Shown here: positions 7,522-12,394 of the stretch, in pieces
Position numbering within the stretch: position 1 is the stretch's first letter
Layout: each line of letters begins with the position of its first letter
Assembly (NCBI GenBank): GCA_045611635.1
Contig: JAZKXL010000097.1
Location: forward strand, 1 to 18,665
Reading direction: 5' to 3'
Origin: Fimenecus sp045611635
GTDB lineage: Bacteria; Bacillota; Clostridia; Oscillospirales; Acutalibacteraceae
Length of the DNA: 18,665 nucleotides
Translations under genes and position numbers: made by a program
Notes under the pieces: model-generated
Databases searched by the model: none
Told to the model about the DNA's origin: nothing
What the model saw: only the letters and a program-made list of their open reading frames with translations

Positions 7522-8385
7522 ATGATAGAAACAGTTGGTATAAGATTTAAAGAAGGCGGAAAAATCTATGATTTTGATGCTGATGGTAAACAATTCAATA
7601 AAGGTGATTATGCCATAGTTGAAACTGTACGCGGTATGGAGTGTGGCTTAGTTGCCAAGGCAAACCACAGTACAAATGAAGACGATATTACAAAGCCGTT
7701 AAAAAAAGTAATCCGCGTTGCAACAGAAGAAGACGTTAAAAATCTTGCCGAAAATAAAGAAAAAGAAAAAGAGGCATTTAAGATTTGTGAAGAAAAAATT
7801 CAAGCACACGAGCTTGATATGAATCTTGTTGACGTGGAATATACCTTTGACCGTAGTAAGTTGCTTTTCTATTTTACTGCTGATGGACGTGTTGACTTCC
7901 GTGAACTTGTAAAGGATTTAGCAGCTGCGTTTAGAACAAGAATTGAACTTCGTCAAATTGGTGTTCGTGATGAATCTCGTATGGTAGGCGGATTTGGTAT
8001 TTGTGGCAGACCATTTTGCTGTAATACTTTCTTAAACGATTTTCAACCTGTATCAATAAAAATGGCAAAAGAGCAAGGTCTTTCACTTAATCCAACAAAA
8101 ATTAGTGGTACTTGTGGTCGCCTTATGTGTTGCCTTAAATATGAGCAAGATACTTATGAGCATTTGCTTCGTGTTACACCAAAGGTAGGCGCTATTGTTG
8201 ATACACCTGACGGTAAGGGTAAAGTTATTGAAAATAACCTTATTACAGGAATGTTAAAGGTAACATTAGACCGCCGTCCTGATGCTGCACCTGCTGTGTT
8301 CCATCGTCATAGTGTGAAAATCCTTAAAGATGCATATATTAAAGTTGAAAAAGAAGAATTAGAAGCACTTAAAGGAATTGAATAA
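7522..8385 (+). CDS. ricT: PSP1-domain protein RicT (YaaT), Fe-S regulatory complex subunit
   Basis: This 287-residue protein carries a PSP1 domain. In Bacillus RicT (YaaT) joins RicA and RicF in an iron-sulfur-containing cytosolic complex that promotes RNase Y-dependent mRNA maturation and affects sporulation and competence. The conserved cysteines are present: Cys161, Cys166 and Cys167 in CGRPFCC, and Cys198, Cys203 and Cys204 in CGRLMCC. ELRQIGVRDE and KYEQDTYE are also family features. A charged helical stretch covers about 70-100. AGGTGAT lies just before ATG 7522. It is the last gene of the unit that starts at citrate synthase. No terminator precedes the ferredoxin promoter, so some read-through is possible. 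Confidence 0.92.
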   Translation: MIETVGIRFKEGGKIYDFDADGKQFNKGDYAIVETVRGMECGLVAKANHSTNEDDITKPLKKVIRVATEEDVKNLAENKEKEKEAFKICEEKIQAHELDMNLVDVEYTFDRSKLLFYFTADGRVDFRELVKDLAAAFRTRIELRQIGVRDESRMVGGFGICGRPFCCNTFLNDFQPVSIKMAKEQGLSLNPTKISGTCGRLMCCLKYEQDTYEHLLRVTPKVGAIVDTPDGKGKVIENNLITGMLKVTLDRRPDAAPAVFHRHSVKILKDAYIKVEKEELEALKGIE

Positions 8386-8393
8386 TTTAGTAC

Positions 8394-8421
8394 TTGATTT
8401 TTGAATTTTATGTGTTACAAT
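8394..8421 (+). promoter_or_regulatory. Promoter of the ferredoxin gene
   Basis: TTGATT (8394-8399), a 16-base spacer and TACAAT (8416-8421) are seen, with an extended TG at 8413-8414. The predicted start near 8428 gives a leader of under 30 bases containing AAAGGGAGGG. Confidence 0.65.
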
Positions 8422-8454
8422 GTAAATATACCAATAAAGGGAGGGTACACAACC

Positions 8455-8625
8455 ATGGCATACAAAATTACTGATGATTGCATTTCATGTGGTGCTTGCG
8501 CAGCTGATTGTCCAGTAGAAGCTATTTCTGAAGGAGATGGCATCTATGTAATCGACGCTGACACATGTATCGATTGTGGTGCTTGTGCAGACAGCTGTCC
8601 AGTTTCAGCTCCAGTTGCTGACTAA
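8455..8625 (+). CDS. 2[4Fe-4S] ferredoxin, clostridial type
   Basis: This 56-residue protein is a low-potential electron carrier of the cytosol, used with pyruvate:ferredoxin oxidoreductase, hydrogenase and similar enzymes. Two cluster motifs are complete: CISCGACAADCP in the first half and CIDCGACADSCP in the second, each giving three ligands to one cluster and one to the other. The reading frame runs upstream to 8401, but ATG 8455 is chosen. It follows the strong GGGAGGG site by about 10 bases, and the resulting MAYKITDDC start and length are standard. It has its own promoter and a strong terminator, so it is a monocistronic, probably highly expressed gene. Codons are richer in GCT, TGT and GAC than in neighbouring genes. 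Confidence 0.96.
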   Translation: MAYKITDDCISCGACAADCPVEAISEGDGIYVIDADTCIDCGACADSCPVSAPVAD

Positions 8626-8636
8626 TTTTAATTAAT

Positions 8637-8673
8637 AAAAAAGACCGTTGAGAAAACTCAACGGTCTTTTTTT
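8637..8673. terminator. Bidirectional terminator between ferredoxin and hslO
   Basis: A perfect 16-bp inverted repeat, six A then GAGTTG-complementary arms AAGACCGTTGAG / CTCAACGGTCTT, has an AAAA loop at 8653-8656. A T-run follows on the plus strand, and the A-run at 8637-8642 gives a T-run on the minus strand. It can end both convergent units. Confidence 0.94.
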
Positions 8674-8681
8674 GTTTTATT

Positions 8682-9563
8682 TTATTTTGTTGCCTCTTTC
8701 AAAAGTTTCAATATTTTATCTCTTGAAAAGTTATATTTTTTATTACAAAAATGGCAACAAACTTCAGTGTTTTCATCTTCAGCCATTTCGCGAAGTCCTT
8801 CTTCACCGGCACCAATCAATGCTCTTGTAACACGTTCAACATTACAGTCACACTTGTATTCAACAGCTTGTGTGTCAAGTAATTGCATATTAAATTCAGG
8901 AAGTACGGTTTCACAAATTTGTTCAGGAGTTAATCCTTCCGCAAGCATTGTTGTAACTGGCTTAATGTTTTGTAATCCTTTTTCTACAAGAGAAATTGTG
9001 TCTTCACCTGCAGTAGGGAGCAACTGAATTAAAAATCCGCCTGCCAAAAGTACTTCTTCAGTTTCAGGGTTAACAAGCACACCTAAAGCACAAACAGTAG
9101 GAGTTTGCTCACTTGTAAAATAATAAGCAGTAATATCTTCAGCAACCTCACCTGAAATTATTGGAGTTTGTGCGCAGTATGGCTCTTTCATACCTAAATC
9201 TTTAATAACAGTTAAGAAACCATCTTTACCAATAGCGCTAGACACATCAAGCTTACCTTTTGCATTAAGAGGTAAATTTACTCTTGAGTCCCCAATATAA
9301 CCCTTAACCTGACCCTTTGAATTTGCAACTGCAACAACAGGTGATGCAGGTCCGCCACCACTTAATTTAAGAGTGAGAGTATCTTTGTCACCCTTTAAGA
9401 GTACACCCATCATTGAAGCACCTGTAATAAGGCGTCCAAGTGCAGCTGAGCATACCTTTGAAGTGTTGTGAATGTTTTGCATTTCCTTAACCATTTGTGT
9501 TGAGTCAAGGGCAAGACAGTAAAGTGTACCATCTTCTGATATCATTCTAACTAATTTGTTCAT
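8682..9563 (-). CDS. hslO: Redox-regulated holdase chaperone Hsp33
   Basis: This 293-residue protein is Hsp33, an ATP-independent cytosolic chaperone that is activated when oxidation releases zinc from its C-terminal switch and frees the linker. The four switch cysteines are visible: Cys238 and Cys240 in YKCDCNVERV, then Cys270 and Cys273 in CHFC; Cys269 is an extra one. KLSGGGP near 67 and GYIGDSRVNLP near 88 are core features. Length is typical. AAGGA lies 9 bases before the ATG, which overlaps the stop of the upstream methyltransferase as ATGA. It is the last gene of the yerC-methyltransferase-hslO unit and ends at the shared terminator. The oxidation response is established for the family. 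Confidence 0.95.
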   Translation of the reverse strand: MNKLVRMISEDGTLYCLALDSTQMVKEMQNIHNTSKVCSAALGRLITGASMMGVLLKGDKDTLTLKLSGGGPASPVVAVANSKGQVKGYIGDSRVNLPLNAKGKLDVSSAIGKDGFLTVIKDLGMKEPYCAQTPIISGEVAEDITAYYFTSEQTPTVCALGVLVNPETEEVLLAGGFLIQLLPTAGEDTISLVEKGLQNIKPVTTMLAEGLTPEQICETVLPEFNMQLLDTQAVEYKCDCNVERVTRALIGAGEEGLREMAEDENTEVCCHFCNKKYNFSRDKILKLLKEATK

Positions 9564-10333
9564 TTTAATTCATCCTTAAAGATAGTCTTTATTTTTTTAG
9601 CAACAACCGTAATACGCTGTGTTTCGTCGTTTGTTAAATTGTCGCTGTAATCATCATAAGTGCCTAATATTTCAAATCCGCATTTTTCAAGCGTAAGAAG
9701 TATTTCTTTTGGCTCGTAAGCGTATTCACAAAAGCTTTCGCTGTAACGCTCATAACACTCATCATCTTCATTCTTAATAAAGAAGTCAAGGTCAATGTGA
9801 GTGGTAGCATTTTCTTTGTCATAAGAATTTTGCCAGGCACAGTAAACTTCATCCATATCATAAATAAATGTGTTGTTGCCAAGAATATTTTCGTGCTTGT
9901 ATGGAGTGTTCATATCAAAAATGAAAATACCACCCATATTCATAAAAAGTGATACTTTCTCAATGGCTTTTTTAACTTTTTCTATTGTATCAATATGGTT
10001 TATGGTATCAAGACAAGAAACAGCACAGTCAATAGTACCAAACAAATCAAGGTCTTCAGCCCTTTGGCAAAGAAACATAGCGTTAGAGCTTTCTTCATAT
10101 TTTTTTTCGTTTGCCACCATAAGCATATCTTCACTTGCGTCAACGCCAATTACATCAAAACCCTTGTTCTCAAGCAAAAAAGAAAGTGTGCCTGTACCAC
10201 AGCCCAAGTCAAGCAAAAGCCCTCCGTTGACACTGTTTTTGTGCAACAAAGAGCAAATTTTATCAGCGATTTTTTCATACTGTACATTCTCGGTTAAAAT
10301 ATCATAAACCGATGAAAAAATTCCGTAACTCAT
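9560..10333 (-). CDS. Class I SAM-dependent methyltransferase, substrate unknown
   Basis: This 257-residue protein has the Rossmann-fold methyltransferase signature: motif I LLLDLGCGTGTLSF (about 39-52), the acidic residue of motif II in VIGVDASEDML, and SCLDTINHI with FIFDMNTPYK further on. The C-terminal half is probably beta-rich and holds the substrate site. No substrate-specific motif was recognised; small-molecule methyltransferases of this shape are common in Clostridia. The ATG overlaps the stop of the upstream regulator as ATGA and has only a weak ribosome binding site, so translation is probably coupled. Its stop in turn overlaps hslO. Pairing with Hsp33 may reflect shared expression rather than shared chemistry. 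Confidence 0.88.
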   Translation of the reverse strand: MSYGIFSSVYDILTENVQYEKIADKICSLLHKNSVNGGLLLDLGCGTGTLSFLLENKGFDVIGVDASEDMLMVANEKKYEESSNAMFLCQRAEDLDLFGTIDCAVSCLDTINHIDTIEKVKKAIEKVSLFMNMGGIFIFDMNTPYKHENILGNNTFIYDMDEVYCAWQNSYDKENATTHIDLDFFIKNEDDECYERYSESFCEYAYEPKEILLTLEKCGFEILGTYDDYSDNLTNDETQRITVVAKKIKTIFKDELK

Positions 10334-10620
10334 TTTTCTACTCTACTTAAAATCTTTTTGTAACCGTCAGTGCCATAATAGTTAAGAGCACGGTTAACAC
10401 GGCTAATAGTAGCGGTTGAAGCACCTGTTTCTTTAACAATTTCGCTGTAAACCTTTTTTTCTGAAAGCATTTTTGCAACTATACAGCGTTGTGCCATTGA
10501 GTGGAATTCATTTATTGTGCAAAGGTCTTCAAAGAATTCATAACACTCTTCTTCATTTTCTAAGGCCATAATGCATTTAACAAGAAATTCAGTGTTTTCG
10601 TTTTTGAATTCAATTGCCAT
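10330..10620 (-). CDS. YerC/YecD-type TrpR-like DNA-binding protein
   Basis: This 96-residue protein fits the small TrpR-related YerC/YecD family of Firmicutes. The fold is all-helical, with a helix-turn-helix at about 58-80 (YSEIVKETGASTATISRVNRAL) of the TrpR type. The frame extends to a GTG at 10653, but ATG 10620 is chosen. GGAGG lies 8 bases upstream of it, and MAIEFKNEN begins the conserved part. The longer start would also place the coding region inside the promoter. Whether a ligand such as an amino acid is sensed is unknown. The promoter just upstream contains a 32-bp inverted repeat, which suggests autoregulation. It is the first gene of a three-gene unit with ATGA overlaps. Confidence 0.88.
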   Translation of the reverse strand: MAIEFKNENTEFLVKCIMALENEEECYEFFEDLCTINEFHSMAQRCIVAKMLSEKKVYSEIVKETGASTATISRVNRALNYYGTDGYKKILSRVEK

Positions 10621-10646
10621 TGTAACAACCTCCAAATAGTTCAATT

Positions 10647-10678
10647 CTTTCACATTTTAGCACACTAAAACGTGAAAG
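10647..10678. promoter_or_regulatory. 32-bp inverted repeat, candidate operator
   Basis: CTTTCACATTTTAG (10647-10660) is repeated in inverse as CTAAAACGTGAAAG (10665-10678), with one mismatch in 14 pairs and a CACA centre. It covers the -10 element and nearly all the spacer of the promoter in front of the TrpR-like gene. Neither strand has a T-run after it, so a terminator is unlikely. Confidence 0.75.
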
Positions 10679-10682
10679 TAAA
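10654..10682 (-). promoter_or_regulatory. Promoter of the yerC-methyltransferase-hslO unit
   Basis: Read on the minus strand, TTTACT (10682-10677), a 17-base spacer and TAAAAT (10659-10654) are seen, with an extended TG one base before the -10. The predicted start is near 10647, about 27 bases before the chosen ATG. Confidence 0.68.
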
Positions 10683-10689
10683 GAGTTAT

Positions 10690-11601
10690 TTAGAAAAATA
10701 AATGTAAAATTAATCCAGGAATTATTGAGCAAACATATAAAATCAATAGAACTTTAAGTCCGTCTTTAAAGTTTGTCTTGTTGCGGAATAGTATAAGCAA
10801 CCCTGCGCCTGCATTAGTGCAAAGTCCTGATATTAACGCTCCAAAACTAAGTGTGCCTTCAATATATAACTGACTTAAAAGCACTGATGACGCACAGTTA
10901 GGAATAAACCCAATAATTGCCGATAAAAGTGGCTGAAGTGCTGACCCCGAAAGCAATAAGTGCGAAAGAGCGTCAGTGCCAATAAAACTAACGGCTAAAT
11001 CAAGTATAATTGAAAATAAAAGTAAAAATCCAAAAACCTTTCCAGTGTGAATAAGTGCAGGACGCAATATTTTGCCATCTTCTTCACAACCACAGTGGTC
11101 CTGCTCACAAATATCGTGCGAATGGTGGTGATGATGGTTGTGGTTATGATTGTGAGATTTTTTTTCAATAAAATAAATCATATAACCACAAGTAAGTGAA
11201 ATTATAATTTTTGTAATAAGTAGTTTTACAATTTCAAAAGTACCGTTAGGAGCAGTTGCAAGAAGCACTATTGCCTCATCAGATGTGGCAAGAAATACCG
11301 CAATAAGTGTGCCAAGTGCAATAACTCTACTTGAATACAAATTTGCGCTCATTACTGAAAATCCGCATTGTGGAATACAACCTAAAATTGTGCCAATAGT
11401 AGGTCCCATAATGCCTGCACGAGAGAAAATGTGCTTAATTTTGTCTTGTGCTTTATGTTCAAGATATTCAATTACAAGAAAAGCAACAAACAAAAAGGGG
11501 AGTATCTTTAGTGAGTGAAGTATTGATTCGAAAATCACCTCAACAATCCCACTTACTGAATAAATAGGTGCTTCAATGTGAGCGTGTAATAATGTCATCA
11601 T
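10690..11601 (-). CDS. Metal permease with His-rich loop (ArsP_2/DUF2899-like, putative manganese or heavy-metal transporter)
   Basis: This 303-residue membrane protein has about eight to ten hydrophobic segments in two related halves. Each half carries a similar motif, IPQCGFSVMSANLY near 76-89 and IPNCASSVLLSQLY near 233-246. Between the halves lies a soluble loop (about 149-172) with HNHNHNHHHHHSH, then CEQDHCGC, a likely metal-binding segment. The layout fits the family annotated as putative manganese transporter or ten-helix heavy-metal exporter. The start chosen is ATG 11601, which forms an ATGA overlap with the upstream Fur-family gene and follows GGAGG by 6 bases; a GTG at 11616 lies before that site. 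Co-transcription with a Fur-type regulator supports metal-controlled expression. Metal and direction of transport are not shown by the sequence. Confidence 0.83.
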   Translation of the reverse strand: MMTLLHAHIEAPIYSVSGIVEVIFESILHSLKILPFLFVAFLVIEYLEHKAQDKIKHIFSRAGIMGPTIGTILGCIPQCGFSVMSANLYSSRVIALGTLIAVFLATSDEAIVLLATAPNGTFEIVKLLITKIIISLTCGYMIYFIEKKSHNHNHNHHHHHSHDICEQDHCGCEEDGKILRPALIHTGKVFGFLLLFSIILDLAVSFIGTDALSHLLLSGSALQPLLSAIIGFIPNCASSVLLSQLYIEGTLSFGALISGLCTNAGAGLLILFRNKTNFKDGLKVLLILYVCSIIPGLILHLFF

Positions 11602-11996
11602 TTTACACCTCCACACTTACTGCAAGTGCCATAAAATACAGTTTTTGCGCCATCAAGGGTAAATTTGTGGTCATCAAAAATGTGATTTGCAAGCTTGTCA
11701 AGAAAATCACATTCCGTATGAATTAAATCACCACAATTTGAACACTTTAAGTGGTAATGATTATGACAATCTTCGCTAAGTAACTGATAACAACAAGCGT
11801 CGTTTTCACTTGCAATAAATTTTCGTGCCTTATTCTCAATTACTAAACGGTCTAACTGACGGTAAACAGTAGTCCTACCAATGTGACCACCATTGTTAAT
11901 TAATGAAAAATAAACCTCTTCAGCGGAAAAATGCTTGTGAGGATTCTTTTCTAAAAACTCATATACCAATTTGCTTTGTTTTGTTTCGTAACTCAT
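11598..11996 (-). CDS. Fur-family metal-responsive transcriptional regulator
   Basis: This 132-residue protein is a Fur-superfamily repressor. The N-terminal winged helix spans about 5-75, with the recognition helix at GRTTVYRQLDRLV. The C-terminal dimer domain has the structural zinc pairs Cys85/Cys88 (CSNC) and Cys125/Cys128 (CSKC). Regulatory-metal candidates are the His cluster in CHNHYH (77-82), Cys96 and the DDHK region. The subtype (Zur, Fur, PerR or Mur) cannot be fixed from sequence; the His/Cys-rich sensing region and the transporter partner make Zur- or Mur-like sensing reasonable. GAAAGG precedes the ATG. It leads a two-gene unit. A perfect sigma-A promoter overlapped by an inverted repeat lies just upstream, so it probably represses its own operon. 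Confidence 0.92.
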   Translation of the reverse strand: MSYETKQSKLVYEFLEKNPHKHFSAEEVYFSLINNGGHIGRTTVYRQLDRLVIENKARKFIASENDACCYQLLSEDCHNHYHLKCSNCGDLIHTECDFLDKLANHIFDDHKFTLDGAKTVFYGTCSKCGGVK

Positions 11997-12016
11997 AAAT
12001 ATACCTTTCGCAAATG

Positions 12017-12039
12017 AATTTGAAATCCATTTTCAAATT
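12017..12039. promoter_or_regulatory. Candidate Fur-family operator upstream of the regulator gene
   Basis: Perfect 9-bp arms AATTTGAAA (12017-12025) and TTTCAAATT (12031-12039) flank TCCAT. On the minus strand the inner part reads TGAAAATGGATTTCA, close in shape to the 7-1-7 boxes of Fur-family repressors. It overlaps the -10 element and the predicted transcription start. Confidence 0.72.
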
Positions 12040-12065
12040 ATATATATAATACGGTGAAATGTCAA
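12037..12065 (-). promoter_or_regulatory. Consensus sigma-A promoter of the Fur-family regulator and permease
   Basis: Read on the minus strand, TTGACA (12065-12060), a 17-base spacer and TATAAT (12042-12037) match consensus in all twelve bases. The predicted start is near 12030. Such a strong promoter fits tight repression by the overlapping operator. Confidence 0.82.
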
Positions 12066-12101
12066 GTAAATTTGAGTTTGTCGATTTGTTTATAATGTTT
12101 G

Positions 12102-12129
12102 GTAGTGTGGGGTCAAGACACCGCCCTAC
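12102..12129. repeat. Imperfect hairpin, GTAG...CTAC unit
   Basis: GTAGTGTGGGGTC (12102-12114) pairs with GACACCGCCCTAC (12117-12129) across a 2-base AA loop, with two mismatches and one wobble. Its complement matches the alaA terminator at 18 of 23 positions. There is no T-run. Confidence 0.6.
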
Positions 12130-12149
12130 TGTATCTAAATAAAGAAAAG

Positions 12150-12215
12150 TGTCACCCTGAGCAACGCGAGGGGTCTCTTTTGAGATTCTTCGTCGCGATA
12201 CTCCTTAGAATGACA
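12150..12215. repeat. Degenerate palindromic repeat (TGTCA...CTGAG...TGACA type)
   Basis: The 66-base unit begins TGTCACCCTGAGCAACGCGA and ends CTTAGAATGACA. TGTCA pairs with TGACA at the ends and GGTCTC with GAGATT at the TTTT loop. It resembles a palindromic element seen in many bacterial genomes (ends like GTCATCCTGAGC with a GAGATC core), recognised from memory. This copy has diverged arms, so it is probably old. Confidence 0.65.
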
Positions 12216-12226
12216 TATTTTTCTAT

Positions 12227-12241
12227 AACTGCAACGCAGTT
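12227..12241. repeat. Small perfect hairpin
   Basis: AACTGC and GCAGTT form a perfect 6-bp stem around AAC. It lies 11 bases after the larger palindromic unit and directly before the pyrimidine-rich repeat, so it may be part of the same composite element. Confidence 0.5.
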
Positions 12242-12252
12242 CATTCGTTTTC

Positions 12253-12281
12253 CGTTTTCCACTTTCCATTTTACACTTAAT
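12253..12281 (+). repeat. Dispersed pyrimidine-rich repeat, copy 1
   Basis: The 29-base unit begins CGTTTTCCACTTTCC and ends CACTTAAT. It matches 16088-16116 at 26 of 29 positions in the same orientation. A further GTTTTCC precedes it, so the unit may be extended by short tandem copies. Confidence 0.65.
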
Positions 12282-12333
12282 TAAACAAACTAAAATTTGT
12301 CAAATGAATATAACTCTCTTTTCACTTAATTTG

Positions 12334-12362
12334 TTGACACTCATTCTACAATAATATATAAT
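12334..12362 (+). promoter_or_regulatory. Consensus sigma-A promoter of the GH51 gene
   Basis: TTGACA (12334-12339), a 17-base spacer and TATAAT (12357-12362) match consensus in all bases. The predicted start near 12369 leaves a leader of about 26 bases with AAGGGG at 12381-12386. Confidence 0.85.
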
Positions 12363-12394
12363 TTATTAAGATAAAAGATTAAGGGGAAAGCATT

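Larger units (their letters stand above)
12066..12333. other. Gene-free region holding hairpins and dispersed repeats
   Basis: Between the divergent fur and GH51 promoters there is no convincing coding region. The region holds three imperfect or perfect hairpins and a pyrimidine-rich repeat, listed separately, then an AT-rich stretch (12282-12333) with a small ATTTG-T-CAAAT palindrome at 12295-12305. The hairpin stems are visibly richer in G and C than the flanks, which suggests imported repeat units. Confidence 0.7.

Noticed and set aside
8401..8454. Upstream extension of the ferredoxin frame
   Set aside because: It covers the promoter spacer and -10 and adds residues not found in clostridial ferredoxins.
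10621..10653. GTG start at 10653 for the TrpR-like regulator
   Set aside because: The site GGAGG serves ATG 10620, and the longer start would begin inside the promoter -10 region.
10647..10678. The 32-bp inverted repeat as a terminator for the metal permease unit
   Set aside because: Neither strand has a T-run after the stem, and it coincides with promoter elements. No other terminator was seen after the permease, so read-through into the next unit remains possible.
11602..11616. GTG start at 11616 for the metal permease
   Set aside because: It precedes the GGAGG site; ATG 11601 follows that site and gives an ATGA overlap with the upstream gene.
12072..12096. TTGAGT and TATAAT as a plus-strand promoter
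   Set aside because: The spacer is only about 13 bases, too short for sigma-A.
12099..12284. A 61-residue plus-strand open frame across the repeat island
   Set aside because: It translates the palindromic repeats, has no ribosome binding site and shows no protein-like composition.
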